Shown: positions 17,154 to 26,497, numbered from the stretch's first letter. The stretch is 64,000 nt of DNA from an uncultured Hyphomonas sp. (GCF_963675305.1 NZ_OY776147.1:1240001-1304000); one strand, 5' to 3'. Translations and numbers: made by a program. Notes: a model not told the origin generated them from the sequence alone.

Positions 17154-18106
17154 CGGGGCGCCGCCGTCTGTTCTATGATGGCCATGAGCGTTTCTTCGCT
17201 GGTGCGGCCCTCAATCTCGGCTGCAGGCGAAAGCAGGACGCGGTGGCGAAGGGTGGGCAGAGCCAGGGTTTTCACATCATCCGGGATGACGAAGTCTCGT
17301 CCGTCAAGCGCGGCGCGGGCGCGGGCGGCTGTTGCAAGCGCTGCAGCTGCGCGCGGGCTGGCGCCGGTTTCAAGTGCGGGAGAGGTGCGCGTGGCGCGGA
17401 TGATATCCACCACATAGCCAATGACGTCATCCTGTATCTTGGTGGCGGCGACAGATTCGACAGCGGCATCGAGCTCGTCATGCGAGATGACGGACTCCAC
17501 GCCGAAGGCCTGCGGTGTCTTCATCCCGGTGCGGGTGCCGTGCTGGGCTACTATGGCGAACTCTTCTTCGCGGGAGGGGTAATCGAGCGTGTGCTTGAAC
17601 AGGAAGCGGTCGAGTTGGGCTTCCGGCAGCGGGTAGGTGCCCTGTTGCTCAATCGGGTTCTGGGTGGCGATGACCATGAAGCGCGCGTTCAGCGGGTAGG
17701 CGTCGCCATCGATCGTCACCTTGCGCTCCTGCATCGCTTCCAGCAAGGCAGCCTGGGTCTTGGGCGGGGTCCGGTTGATCTCGTCTGCGAGGAGGAGGTC
17801 AGTGAAGATCGGGCCCTTGGTGAGCGTGAACTCATTGGTCTGGAAGTTGAACAAATTCGTGCCCAGAACATCGCCGGGCATCAGGTCCGGCGTGAACTGG
17901 ATGCGTCCGAAGTCCAGCGAGATGGAGCGGGCGAAGCATTGCGCCAGAAGGGTCTTGGCCGTGCCGGGCGGGCCTTCCAGCAGGACGTGCCCGGTGGAGA
18001 ACAAGGCAGTCAGCAACAGGTCGACGGTCGTGTCCTGGCCAATCACGGCTTTACGGACTTCGCCGCGGATGCGCGCGGCGAGCTCGCGGATGTCAGCTGG
18101 GGTCAT
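17150..18106 (-). CDS. MoxR-family AAA+ ATPase
   Basis: A 318-residue AAA+ ATPase. Walker A is GPPGTAKTLL (about 40-49), Walker B is LLADEINRTPPKTQAALLEAMQE (about 107-128), the sensor-1 region is FMVIATQNPIEQQGTYPLPEAQ, and the C-terminal lid domain follows. MoxR proteins act as chaperones in assembly of enzyme or envelope complexes. It is flanked by DUF4350 (14-base overlap upstream) and DUF58 (four-base overlap downstream), the usual MoxR-DUF58-DUF4350 arrangement. Confidence 0.93.
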   Translation of the reverse strand: MTPADIRELAARIRGEVRKAVIGQDTTVDLLLTALFSTGHVLLEGPPGTAKTLLAQCFARSISLDFGRIQFTPDLMPGDVLGTNLFNFQTNEFTLTKGPIFTDLLLADEINRTPPKTQAALLEAMQERKVTIDGDAYPLNARFMVIATQNPIEQQGTYPLPEAQLDRFLFKHTLDYPSREEEFAIVAQHGTRTGMKTPQAFGVESVISHDELDAAVESVAATKIQDDVIGYVVDIIRATRTSPALETGASPRAAAALATAARARAALDGRDFVIPDDVKTLALPTLRHRVLLSPAAEIEGRTSEETLMAIIEQTAAPR

Positions 18107-19319
18107 TCATGGATCTCCTGAGAATATCGCGGCGCCAGCGCCAGAGGTCGCGGGCCTTGTGCATCAAGTCTTCCCGGCTGGCGGCAGGGCCGCGCAGTCC
18201 GGCTTCGATCTGCGAGAAAGTCTTTCCGGAGGTTTCTTCCGGACCAAGACGGTCAAATAGCTCCGATAGCTGCGCTTCGGTGAGATTGCGCGGTGCGCCG
18301 ATCTGCCGGGCAAGGCGCCGCCGGATGAGCGAGAGGTATCCCGGGGCCATCCGCGTTTCCCGGCGCGCCATGGAGACGAGTCCGGCGGAATTGTCGGCGA
18401 GCGCCTGCTTGCCCAGTGCGATGGCGCGGGATTCCCGGGCCGGCGGGCCGAAGCGGATCGAAGCAGCCCAGCCGAGCAACAGGGCGGTGGCCAGGGCTAC
18501 CAGCGTCACCGCGAGGAAGGGGATGTCGAACATCATCTGCAGCAGATTTTCAGACTGGTTGAACCCATGCAGCGTGGCATCGAAGAGGATGGGCTCGTCA
18601 TCGCTGTAGCGCATCATGTTGATCATCTGCATCGCGAAGCGGGCATTCTCCCGCTCCGCCAGGCCGAAGGTGTTGATCATGTCGGGATCGGCAAGGATGT
18701 AGATATCGCGGCCGGGGATCTGGGCCAGCAGCGCGCCGTTGCGTGTCGCCACGACCGGGGTCAGGTCATCAGACTGGAGAAGCTGCATCTCCAGATCAGG
18801 TTTCAGGGCCATCCGGCCGAATGGCGTCGAGACGCGTGGCGGGACATCTGTCCGCACAATCTCCGCGTCAATATCGAGCGCCTCCAGAAGGGCGTCGATG
18901 GAGCGCTCATTTGCGAGGTCTGTGTCTTTCAGGCGAGAGGGATCGAACCGGTCGACCGTGCCCCACCATTTCGGCAGGACGATCAGCGTGCCGTCCTGCA
19001 GCTCATAGTCTCGCAGTGCCTTGCTCATCCCTCTGGGAGACAGCGTCAGCACCATAAGGCCGTAATGACCTTGCAGATTGCTTTTGAAACGAGAGGTTTC
19101 GACCGGATAGTTCTGCGCTTCGAGCAACCGGATGAAGCCGTTATAGCCGATGGCAGAGGTGGAGAAGGGGTGATCCCCTGCACGGTCGCGGTCCCGGAGT
19201 TCCGGAGACCAGCCCGCCAGAACCATGATCGCGCCAAAGGAAAAGACGGCGACGGCGATCAGGATGGCGACCGTACGGACCGCGAAAGGGGCCGCATTGT
19301 GCTGCGTGCTGTCGCTCAT
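18093..19319 (-). CDS. DUF4350 domain-containing membrane protein
   Basis: A 408-residue protein with an N-terminal membrane segment (TVAILIAVAVFSFGAIMVLAG), a periplasmic domain containing the DUF4350 core STSAIGYNGFIRLLEAQNYPVE and the segment TLIVLPKWWGTVDRFDP, a second membrane segment (FLAVTLVALATALLLGWAAS), and a cytoplasmic helical tail. DUF4350 proteins resemble GldG/ABC-associated Rossmann-like domains and occur with MoxR/DUF58/DUF4129 genes. It overlaps both neighbours. Role unknown beyond the association. Confidence 0.82.
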   Translation of the reverse strand: MSDSTQHNAAPFAVRTVAILIAVAVFSFGAIMVLAGWSPELRDRDRAGDHPFSTSAIGYNGFIRLLEAQNYPVETSRFKSNLQGHYGLMVLTLSPRGMSKALRDYELQDGTLIVLPKWWGTVDRFDPSRLKDTDLANERSIDALLEALDIDAEIVRTDVPPRVSTPFGRMALKPDLEMQLLQSDDLTPVVATRNGALLAQIPGRDIYILADPDMINTFGLAERENARFAMQMINMMRYSDDEPILFDATLHGFNQSENLLQMMFDIPFLAVTLVALATALLLGWAASIRFGPPARESRAIALGKQALADNSAGLVSMARRETRMAPGYLSLIRRRLARQIGAPRNLTEAQLSELFDRLGPEETSGKTFSQIEAGLRGPAASREDLMHKARDLWRWRRDILRRSMNDPS

Positions 19320-20122
19320 GCCCAGCCCTCCCCGAAGGCGAAATCTTCATAGGAGGCGCGGGCTTCCTGCCAGCCTTCGGAATCCACCGGGCGGCCGCCG
19401 AAGAAGCTGCGCTCGACGATCCGGATGATCGGGCCGAGCCCGCGCTTCGCCCGGTCCGGAAGGTGTTGGAGACCGCCGATCTCACGGGCGGTCAGAGACT
19501 TCGGAACGCCGCCTTCCAGCCGGGTCTGGATGTCTTCAATGGACCGGAATAGCAGCAGGTGAACCGCTTCGGCGAACTTGCCGGCCCGGGCGAGGGCGTC
19601 GGCCTCTTCCAGAAGGCCGCGCGCCATGGCTTCGTTCGGGCGGACATCGACCAGAACATCGTCGGCCAGATCGACCTTGCCTTCGCCAGAGCGGCCGAAA
19701 CGGACGCGGATGGCCTCCCCGAACACGAAATAGAGGAAGCCGGCGATCACCACGGCAATCATCGCGTAGAACAGGAACTGGAACAGCGGGCCGAGACCGC
19801 TCAACAGGTTCCCCAGCCATTGCAGCCAGCGTGGCGGCGGATCGGGCGGTGGCAGAGGGTCCGCTTCCCATTCGGGGCGTTCCAGCTGCATGTCTCCGCG
19901 CTTCAGATAGTCGGCATGCGCGCGATCAAGGGCCTCAAGGTCTGTCACAGGGCGCCAGTCGTCCGCAACGTATCCGGGATCGAATTCGTCATTGATGACG
20001 GTGCCGGCATGCGTCGCCGTCCGGTCGTTCGCACCCTGCGCCAGCGCGGCCCCCGAAACGGCGGATCCGGCAAGCAGGCTGGCGAGCGCAAGGGCAGTTC
20101 CTGTCCTCAACCTCAACCGCAC
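19316..20122 (-). CDS. DUF4129 domain-containing membrane protein
   Basis: A 268-residue protein with an N-terminal signal segment (TALALASLLAGSAVSGAALAQG), a membrane segment around residues 114-135 (LFQFLFYAMIAVVIAGFLYFVFG) and a C-terminal cytoplasmic DUF4129-like domain (GKFAEAVHLLLFRSIEDIQTRL ... RSFFGGRPVDSEGWQEARASYEDF). DUF4129 is otherwise found at the C-terminus of transglutaminase-like membrane proteins; here it stands alone without the transglutaminase part. It is the first gene of the MoxR operon, with no upstream partner on this strand; the promoter should lie in 20123-20250, shared with the divergent reductase gene. Confidence 0.8.
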   Translation of the reverse strand: MRLRLRTGTALALASLLAGSAVSGAALAQGANDRTATHAGTVINDEFDPGYVADDWRPVTDLEALDRAHADYLKRGDMQLERPEWEADPLPPPDPPPRWLQWLGNLLSGLGPLFQFLFYAMIAVVIAGFLYFVFGEAIRVRFGRSGEGKVDLADDVLVDVRPNEAMARGLLEEADALARAGKFAEAVHLLLFRSIEDIQTRLEGGVPKSLTAREIGGLQHLPDRAKRGLGPIIRIVERSFFGGRPVDSEGWQEARASYEDFAFGEGWA

Positions 20123-20250
20123 CGGATACTCCTCTCATGGCGGCCAGACAGGCAGCCGTCTGCAACCGACTATTTCAGAGGTCGCGGCAGGCTTCAACGC
20201 CCTATTGCGAACCCGGTCCGGCCAACCGATATAGCCCGGCCAAGGCAGAG

Positions 20251-20730
20251 ATGAGGCAAACCATGGACAAGGCGGCGGTCTATCGTGACCTGAAAATGGA
20301 AATCGAGAGCGTCGTGGCGGGCGAAACCTCCGTGACGGCCCGGTATGCGACGGCGAGCTGTATCCTGGCAGAGGCTTTCCGGCCGCGCTTTTTCTGGACC
20401 GGCTTCTACGTGGTCGACCCGCTGAAAGAGCGTGAACTGGTTGTCGGGCCTTATCAGGGAACGCTCGGCTGCCTGCGTATTCCGTTCGGCAAAGGCGTCT
20501 GTGGTCATGTCGCGGCAACGGAAGAGGCGATCATCGTGCCGGATGTGCATGCTTTCCCGGGGCACATCGCCTGCGACTCGGCGACCAATTCGGAGATCGT
20601 TCTGCCAGTGTTCGACGCAGACGGAAAACTGGCGGCGGTGCTCGACATCGACTCGACCGAGCCGGATGCGTTCGACGATGTTGATCGCGAAGGCCTCAGC
20701 GCGATCTGCGAAGTCCTACTCGTCGCCTGA
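20251..20730 (+). CDS. msrC: Free methionine-(R)-sulfoxide reductase (GAF domain)
   Basis: A 159-residue single GAF domain enzyme that reduces free L-methionine-(R)-sulfoxide. The three conserved cysteines are Cys74 (GCLRIPFGKG), Cys84 (GKGVCGHVA) and Cys108 (PGHIACDSATNSEIV), spaced 10 and 24 residues apart exactly as in the E. coli enzyme (YebR/MsrC, Cys84/94/118). The start is ATG at 20251 with AAGG nearby; ATG at 20263 after GAGG is nearly as good. It repairs oxidised methionine in the cytoplasm. Its end overlaps the converging carboxylesterase gene by 15 bases. Confidence 0.9.
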   Translation: MRQTMDKAAVYRDLKMEIESVVAGETSVTARYATASCILAEAFRPRFFWTGFYVVDPLKERELVVGPYQGTLGCLRIPFGKGVCGHVAATEEAIIVPDVHAFPGHIACDSATNSEIVLPVFDADGKLAAVLDIDSTEPDAFDDVDREGLSAICEVLLVA

Positions 20731-22482
20731 TTTCGGCACGGTCGACATAAGGGTCGCCTCAAAGGGCGGCTGACTGGATGTTGCGCGGCTGACGGTATCG
20801 ATCCGGTCGATCAGGTTTTCTTCCAGAATGTCCAGCTTGCGGGCGCGGACACCGGCGACGGTGAGGATTTCATGATCCAGCACCTGCCATTCATCCCGGT
20901 TCGGGTCGTAGGCGGGCCATTCCGGCAGGCCGGGGCCATTGGGGTCGCCCGTCCGGGCAAAATTGGTCCAGTAGGCCTGCATGGTTTCGGCCAGCTTCTC
21001 GTCCTTGTCGGACATGGGCAGGAGCGGTGAAGCGGATCCGAAGACAAACGGGATTTCCGAGCCGTGATAGGCACCGATCGATTGGGCCCGGGTCGGCGTC
21101 GCGCGGGTGAAGAAATACATCCAGGTCGGATTGCCGGCGGTGGCATTGGCCTTGCCGAGGAAACGCATGTGAACGCCGAACATGTCATCGCCGAGCATGT
21201 CGGTTGCGCCTTCATCCCAGGTTTCCAGCGTGTCCATGCCATAAAGCGCTTCGAGGGCTTTCGCCTGGTTTTCTCCAAACACTTCAGCGAGACGTTGCTC
21301 GCGTTCTTCCAGGGACCCGGTGATGCCGCGTGCCAGGACGGTGGGTGACTGGAAGGCCGAGTAAAACAGGCTGCCTTCATCGGCATTGTAACCGGCCAGG
21401 ATCGGCACGTCCGCTGCATTGCCAGCCCGGATGGTTGCGCCAACCGTATCGGGCAAGATCTTGTCATCGACATTGGGCAGGAAATAGCCGGCAAGGTCAG
21501 CCCGCTGTTCGGCGCGGGTGATGATTGAGGCTGCAGGAATGGAGCGAAGTTCGGCAGCGGTTGCTGTCCTGTCCACGAATGTGCTGAGGAATTCCTCGCC
21601 AACTGATTCCATGCTGCGGGAGCCGGGCAGAGGCGCTTCAGACAGGTAGTTGGCGTTGTAGCTGCTGGTGCCGCTTTCGAGGATGGCCTTGTGATAGAGG
21701 CCGTCAGCGATGGTAGATGCCATCAGCTCACTGACAGACTGGGCGCCGGCGCTTTCCCCGAAAATGGTCACATTGTCCGGATCACCGCCAAAGGAGCGGA
21801 TATTGTCACGTACCCAGCGCAATGCGGCTGCCTGGTCCATCAGGCCGTAATTGCCGGAGGTCCCGGCCTCTTCCGTGAGTGCCGGGTGGGCCATGTAGCC
21901 GAAGGGGCCTAGGCGGTAATTGAACGTGACCAGAACGACGCCGTTTTCGACCAGGGCATTCGCCTGATAGAATTCCGACGACCCTGCGCCTGCCTGGTGG
22001 CTGCCACCATGGATCCAGACCATGACCGGAAGCAGTGTGTCATTGCCGATATTGGAGGTACGGACGTTGATGAACAAACAGTCTTCCGCCTCCGCCGGGG
22101 CAGGCATGGCGGACATGTATTTTTTTGCGGCGAAGCGCTTCCAGCCGGGAAGACCTGCGCCGTCGATGATCCCGTTGACGAAACCATTCATCCCCTTGCG
22201 GACCTGAATGCACTCGGCACCGTATTCACGGACATCGCGGGGCATCGCGCCCCATTGTGGCGGCGCACCTGGCGCAGCCCAGCGGCGCGCAGACGCGTAG
22301 GGGATGCCATTGAACACCTGAATGTCGGAATTGTCAGCGTCGATACCGCCCAGGACGAGGCCCTGGTTAATGCGCAAAGGTTCCGCCAAAGCGAGAGGCT
22401 TTGCCGGAGCGGTCATTTTGAACCACCCCCACACTCCAGCCGCAATCAGCAGCAAAAACAGAACAATACTAAGGCGTTTCAT
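20716..22482 (-). CDS. Type-B carboxylesterase/lipase
   Basis: A 588-residue alpha/beta-hydrolase of the carboxylesterase family. It has an N-terminal hydrophobic anchor or signal (residues 1-22), the oxyanion motif HGGS (158-161), the nucleophile Ser244 in FGESAGAQS, an acidic residue and a histidine in GAYHGSEIPFVFG. Family members hydrolyse carboxylic esters; periplasmic or membrane-anchored location is likely. Monocistronic by position, with a 479-base gene-poor region upstream. Confidence 0.9.
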   Translation of the reverse strand: MKRLSIVLFLLLIAAGVWGWFKMTAPAKPLALAEPLRINQGLVLGGIDADNSDIQVFNGIPYASARRWAAPGAPPQWGAMPRDVREYGAECIQVRKGMNGFVNGIIDGAGLPGWKRFAAKKYMSAMPAPAEAEDCLFINVRTSNIGNDTLLPVMVWIHGGSHQAGAGSSEFYQANALVENGVVLVTFNYRLGPFGYMAHPALTEEAGTSGNYGLMDQAAALRWVRDNIRSFGGDPDNVTIFGESAGAQSVSELMASTIADGLYHKAILESGTSSYNANYLSEAPLPGSRSMESVGEEFLSTFVDRTATAAELRSIPAASIITRAEQRADLAGYFLPNVDDKILPDTVGATIRAGNAADVPILAGYNADEGSLFYSAFQSPTVLARGITGSLEEREQRLAEVFGENQAKALEALYGMDTLETWDEGATDMLGDDMFGVHMRFLGKANATAGNPTWMYFFTRATPTRAQSIGAYHGSEIPFVFGSASPLLPMSDKDEKLAETMQAYWTNFARTGDPNGPGLPEWPAYDPNRDEWQVLDHEILTVAGVRARKLDILEENLIDRIDTVSRATSSQPPFEATLMSTVPKSGDE

Positions 22483-22961
22483 GTAATCTACCCGCCCCCG
22501 ACTTGGTGCAACTACTATACCAGACGACTATGGGGTGTCACCGAGTTGTCGCCTTGTTTAACCATGAGAATCCAACCGGCGTGTTAACATGGCCACAACT
22601 TGGTGACGTCGGCAGCAACTGTTGGGTCGTCTGTCCTGCCTTTTGTCGCTGTAAACCGGGAGGCCGCCTATGAAAGGCTGTGGTTGCCCGTCAGGTCTGC
22701 GAAGGTTGGGAACCTCTTCAGGTCGTTGAAATAAAACAAAATATTGGAGTGCCTGCGTTGCAGGCCGAGCTGTGCCGGTTTCCCCGGTGCGCAAGCAGGG
22801 CGGGCGCAGACGAGATCGGCTGAAACCGAAGACGCACTTTGCGCTCCGTGATCAGAGTGTGCGCAATTTGGCGGCAACAAGCCGGTGGCCAGGCGTCCTG
22901 TGCAAGCCAGGGGCGATCCGGTCACCGGTGGCTCGTGCCTCAGGCGAATGCTCGTTCGTGT
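22483..22961. other. Gene-poor interval of about 480 bases
   Basis: No convincing gene was seen. On the plus strand two tiny frames occur: 22530-22673 (47 codons, Cys-rich, no ribosome site) and, overlapping its stop as ATGA, 22670-22729 (19 codons, MKGCGCPSGLRR, preceded by GGGAGG). A small hairpin GCCTGC-GTT-GCAGGC lies near 22751-22765. The interval holds the promoter of the carboxylesterase and the end of the DUF1330 gene. Confidence 0.5.
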
Positions 22962-23381
22962 TTAAAGGACACCTTCCGCCCGGATTGGGCGGGTTGTCAG
23001 CAATTCCTGGCAGAGGAGTCCGGCCTCACGGTGACGGGCCATGGATTTGTAGTCGGGGTGGTTCAGGGTGGCGATGAAGGCTTTGCGGTCCGGGAAGAAC
23101 ATCACCATGACGGCGTCCCAGTCTCCATTGCCGATAAAGTAGCGCTCGACCTCTCCCATCAGCAGGCACCGCCCGCCCACTTCGGCGGCGGCGATACCGA
23201 AAGCGTCGGCATAGCGCTGATAGGCGGCCGCGCCCGGTTCATCGTTTCCGAATTCCGGGTCTTCTGGCCGGTAATCGGCTTTGACGCGGAACTTCAGGAT
23301 GTTCACCTGCGCGATCGGCCCATCATGGGGGTCGTCACGAAAAGCACGGAATTGATCGGCTGTGGGCTGGAAGGCGGGCAT
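22962..23381 (-). CDS. DUF1330 domain-containing protein
   Basis: A 139-residue protein of the DUF1330/ferredoxin-like dimeric alpha-beta-barrel group, with GPIAQVNILKFR, YQRYADAFGIAAAEVGGRCLLMGEVE and WDAVMVMFFPDRKAFIATLNHPDYKSMARHREAGL. AAGGAG precedes the ATG. Function of the family is unknown. It is the last gene of a likely four-gene operon (DPP4, small membrane protein, NUDIX, DUF1330) on the minus strand. Confidence 0.82.
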   Translation of the reverse strand: MPAFQPTADQFRAFRDDPHDGPIAQVNILKFRVKADYRPEDPEFGNDEPGAAAYQRYADAFGIAAAEVGGRCLLMGEVERYFIGNGDWDAVMVMFFPDRKAFIATLNHPDYKSMARHREAGLLCQELLTTRPIRAEGVL

Positions 23382-23392
23382 GGCAGGCTCCT

Positions 23393-23962
23393 TTATGGGG
23401 TTTCTGACGGGCGCAGTTCAGGATGGCGCATCAGGAAGCATTCGGCATAGAACAAGGCTGCGGCATGCAGCGCATGTTGAACTTCCAGTGCGCCATAGTC
23501 CAGGAATTCTGTATACGGCATTTCAAGCACCTCGATTTCCTCATTGGGGTCGAGGGACTGAGTGCTGGTCGGTTTGCAGCCGAGCGCGAGGTAATAGTGC
23601 AGCCGGTTGTTTTGTGTTGCGGGGTTTGGATAGCAGGTTCCGACATGGTGCATGGCACGGGCCGTATATCCTGTCTCTTCCCGCAATTCCCGGGCGCCGA
23701 CAGATGGCCAGTCCATTTCGCCCGGATCGGACACGCCTCCAGGCAGGCCGAGCGTGAACACGCCGCCGGCGTGGCGGTATTCCCGGACGAGAACGACGTT
23801 GCCTGCATCTGTCAGGGGAATGACCGTGACCCAGTCCGTGAGTTCGGTGACATGGTAGGCCTCGACGATATGCCCGTCATCCCGGATGCATCGGTCCGTG
23901 CGCAAGCCCATGAAGCGGTCTCGCATGACCTGTTTCGATGAGAGGATTGTCCAGGGCTTCAT
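23393..23962 (-). CDS. NUDIX hydrolase
   Basis: A 189-residue NUDIX protein of the ADP-ribose-pyrophosphatase type: GLPGGVSDPGEMDWPSVGARELREETGYTA holds the NUDIX box, though the spacer between the first Glu and RELREETG is one residue longer than the canonical seven. It is likely a nucleoside-diphosphate-sugar hydrolase. One base separates its start from the stop of the small membrane protein; DUF1330 follows 11 bases downstream. Confidence 0.85.
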   Translation of the reverse strand: MKPWTILSSKQVMRDRFMGLRTDRCIRDDGHIVEAYHVTELTDWVTVIPLTDAGNVVLVREYRHAGGVFTLGLPGGVSDPGEMDWPSVGARELREETGYTARAMHHVGTCYPNPATQNNRLHYYLALGCKPTSTQSLDPNEEIEVLEMPYTEFLDYGALEVQHALHAAALFYAECFLMRHPELRPSETP

Positions 23963-23963
23963 G

Positions 23964-24185
23964 TCATTTCACCAATGTCATCCGGGCCAGCTTGGCGAGC
24001 AAAACGGCCCAGGGAAGGGCGTGAAAGCAGAGATCGAAAATATCGACTGGTTTTTGAAGTGTCCCATTCGCCAGCATTTTGATCTTCTCCCAGATGTGCG
24101 GTTCTGGAAAGAATGGCGCAAGGCCGAGTGTCAGGCATCCGAAGATGACCAGCATCAGGGGGAGTTTGTCCAGGAAGTCGAGCAT
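23964..24185 (-). CDS. Small conserved membrane protein (often labelled RND-transporter-like)
   Basis: A 73-residue protein with a first hydrophobic segment (LPLMLVIFGCLTLGLAPF), then the conserved PEPHIWEKIKML and IDIFDLCFH-like region (VDIFDLCFHALPWAVLL) and a second hydrophobic segment. Similar short proteins are common in Proteobacteria, often mislabelled RND transporter; their role is unknown. ATG at 24185 has GAGG ten bases upstream. The first 31 bases overlap the end of the DPP4 gene in another frame, which suggests translational coupling. Confidence 0.7.
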   Translation of the reverse strand: MLDFLDKLPLMLVIFGCLTLGLAPFFPEPHIWEKIKMLANGTLQKPVDIFDLCFHALPWAVLLAKLARMTLVK

Positions 24186-26497
24186 GGTTTTTTTGCCTCA
24201 AGGCTGGTCTGAACCTGAGGGTTCAGGTGCCGGTCAAGAAAATCCAGCCGGGTTTTCATCAAATGGGTCTGCAGCGCTTCACCGCGGATGCCGTGGCGCT
24301 GTCCCGGATAGGTCATCAGTTTAAATGGCTTGCCGTTCTCCTGCAGGATCGTCATCAGGCGGGTCGTGTTGTCGAAAGTGACATTGTCGTCCGCCATGCC
24401 GTGCATCAGCAGGAGGGGTGTGGTCAGGTTCGCGGCATAGGGGAGCACGCCAGAGGCTGCATACCCCTCAGGATTGTCCTCCGGTGTGCCCATATAACGC
24501 TCCGTATAGAATGTATCGTAGAGGCTCCAGTCCGTGACCGGTGCACCAGCGGCTGCCGCAGCGAAGGTGCCTTCCGGGGCCTGCAGGATGGTCATCAGCG
24601 TCATATATCCTCCATAGGACCAGCCCTGAATGCCAATTCTGCTCGCATCCACATAGGGCTGGGACTTCAGCCACTCCACACCGGCCAGTTGGTCCCGGAC
24701 TTCAGGTCCGCCGGTACGACGGTGAATGACATTCTCGAATTCACGGCCGCGATTGTCGCTGCCGCGATTGTCCAGCCTGAATATGATGTAGCCCCGCCGC
24801 GCGAGGAACTGGTCCGACATGCTGCCCCAGGATCGTGACACGGTCTGCACATGCGGGCCGCCATAAACTTCGACGATCACCGGATATTTCCTGGACGGAT
24901 CGAAAGCCGGCGGTTTCAGGATTGAGTAATGAAGGTCTTGTCCGTCTTCGGCTTTCAAGGTGCCGTATTCGGGAACCAAATGATCTGCTTTGTACGGCGC
25001 ATAGGGGTGATGCGCGTCGAGCGCGTTCTCCTCAATCCAGCCCAGAAGTGTGCCATCCATCCGGTAGAGCCCCGTCTGCGGCGGATGTTCCGGAGAGGAT
25101 GATGTGCCGACGAAGGTTTTCCGGTCCGGGCTGATCCGGACGTCCCAAGTCTTCCCGGCTTCTGTTATGCGTTTGGGCGAGCCCGGGCCGCCCTGCGGAT
25201 CCAGGGATATACTGTATAGGTGGCGTTCGAGAACTGTGTCAGCGTACCCTGAATAATAGAGCGCTGTTCCGTCCTCGGAAACCGTCTCCACAGAGTCGAC
25301 CACCTGGCCTGCAGGGGTGACGGGAATAACATTCTTCTTTCCTGAAGGCGGCAGGATGGCTGCCTGGCGCACGCCGCTGTCTTCCGTGGTGATGAGGAAG
25401 CGCCCATCCGGTAGTTCCCGAAAGTCCTTGGAGAGATTTACCCAAACCGGGTTTCGTTCCGTGTAGGGAGACCAGACGCGCCACGGCAGGGAGTCAGTCC
25501 TGTTGTACCTGATCTCCGTCTGGTCCCGGTTGACGGTCTGGAACCACAGGCTGCTGCTCGTCCAGTTTACACGCGCCAGATAGGTGTCCGGGCCTGTTTC
25601 GAATATCCGGTCGGTTCGCTCTTTTACCAGGTCGTTCACGAACAAGGCGACCCGCGCATTTGGCCGTCCAGCCCTTGGGTAGCGTTGCTCGACAACAGTC
25701 ACCTTGTCGGCCTCGATGTCAAAACGGGGGACGATGTCCACACCCTTTTCGTTCACCTCAGTGAAAGCGACGTAGCGTTCGTCCGGGCTCCACCAATATC
25801 CGGTGAAACGTTTCATCTCTTCCTGTGCGACGAACTCTGACACACCATAACTGATCGCCTGGTCCGGATCTGCGGCAGGTGTCAGTCGGGTTTCCTTTCC
25901 GGTGGCGAGGTGGATCGCAAAGACCGCGCCTTCCCGTATGAAGCTGACATAATTACCGCGTGGGGAGATCCGGCCGTCGTATTCGAAGGCGTCCGTGTCC
26001 GTCAGCTGTTTAACGGCCGGGCCATTCGTGGTCAGCGTAACGAGGTGCAGGTCGCCGGCAATCGGCACGAGAATCGTATCGGCCGTTCCCCATACATAGT
26101 CGGCGATACCCACCGTGCCTGCGATCCGTTTGCGTTCGCGGAGGGCTTTTTCCTCCTCGGACAGATCGACCGTTTCAGGCTCCAGGAGCATGGAATCGAC
26201 CAGCATGCTCTGCTCGCCTGTTGTTACGTCGAATTGCCAGAGATCGAACCGGTTTTGCTCTCCTGCGCGGGACTTGAGAAATGTAACGCGCGTTCCGTCA
26301 GGAGAGTATTTGACCAATCGGGCCACTGGTCCGGACAGGGAGGGTGAGGCGTACAGGCGTTCCAGCGGCAGCGTATGGGGCGTATCGGTCAATATTTCGG
26401 TCTCCGATGTATTCGCTGGCGACTGGGCCTGCGAGTGAAATGAGGGGAGAAAAAATGCGGTGAGGACGGTGAACAGGGTGTAAATCGTACGTTTCAT
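24155..26497 (-). CDS. Dipeptidyl-peptidase IV-type S9 serine peptidase
   Basis: A 780-residue S9B peptidase with an N-terminal signal peptide (MKRTIYTLFTVLTAFFLPSF ending SQAQ), a beta-propeller domain (about 60-520, DPPIV_N) and an alpha/beta-hydrolase domain. The triad is Ser627 in GIQGWSYGGYM, Asp703 in HGMADDNV and His735 in GQRHGI. It removes N-terminal dipeptides, usually with Pro or Ala at position two, in the periplasm. First gene of the minus-strand operon; divergent from the Sel1 gene. Confidence 0.92.
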   Translation of the reverse strand: MKRTIYTLFTVLTAFFLPSFHSQAQSPANTSETEILTDTPHTLPLERLYASPSLSGPVARLVKYSPDGTRVTFLKSRAGEQNRFDLWQFDVTTGEQSMLVDSMLLEPETVDLSEEEKALRERKRIAGTVGIADYVWGTADTILVPIAGDLHLVTLTTNGPAVKQLTDTDAFEYDGRISPRGNYVSFIREGAVFAIHLATGKETRLTPAADPDQAISYGVSEFVAQEEMKRFTGYWWSPDERYVAFTEVNEKGVDIVPRFDIEADKVTVVEQRYPRAGRPNARVALFVNDLVKERTDRIFETGPDTYLARVNWTSSSLWFQTVNRDQTEIRYNRTDSLPWRVWSPYTERNPVWVNLSKDFRELPDGRFLITTEDSGVRQAAILPPSGKKNVIPVTPAGQVVDSVETVSEDGTALYYSGYADTVLERHLYSISLDPQGGPGSPKRITEAGKTWDVRISPDRKTFVGTSSSPEHPPQTGLYRMDGTLLGWIEENALDAHHPYAPYKADHLVPEYGTLKAEDGQDLHYSILKPPAFDPSRKYPVIVEVYGGPHVQTVSRSWGSMSDQFLARRGYIIFRLDNRGSDNRGREFENVIHRRTGGPEVRDQLAGVEWLKSQPYVDASRIGIQGWSYGGYMTLMTILQAPEGTFAAAAAGAPVTDWSLYDTFYTERYMGTPEDNPEGYAASGVLPYAANLTTPLLLMHGMADDNVTFDNTTRLMTILQENGKPFKLMTYPGQRHGIRGEALQTHLMKTRLDFLDRHLNPQVQTSLEAKKPCSTSWTNSP

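Noticed and set aside
22530..22729. Two short plus-strand frames joined by ATGA, the second with a GGGAGG site
   Set aside because: They are 47 and 19 codons, have no homology that I recognise and lie in an otherwise empty interval; kept only as a note in the interval entry.
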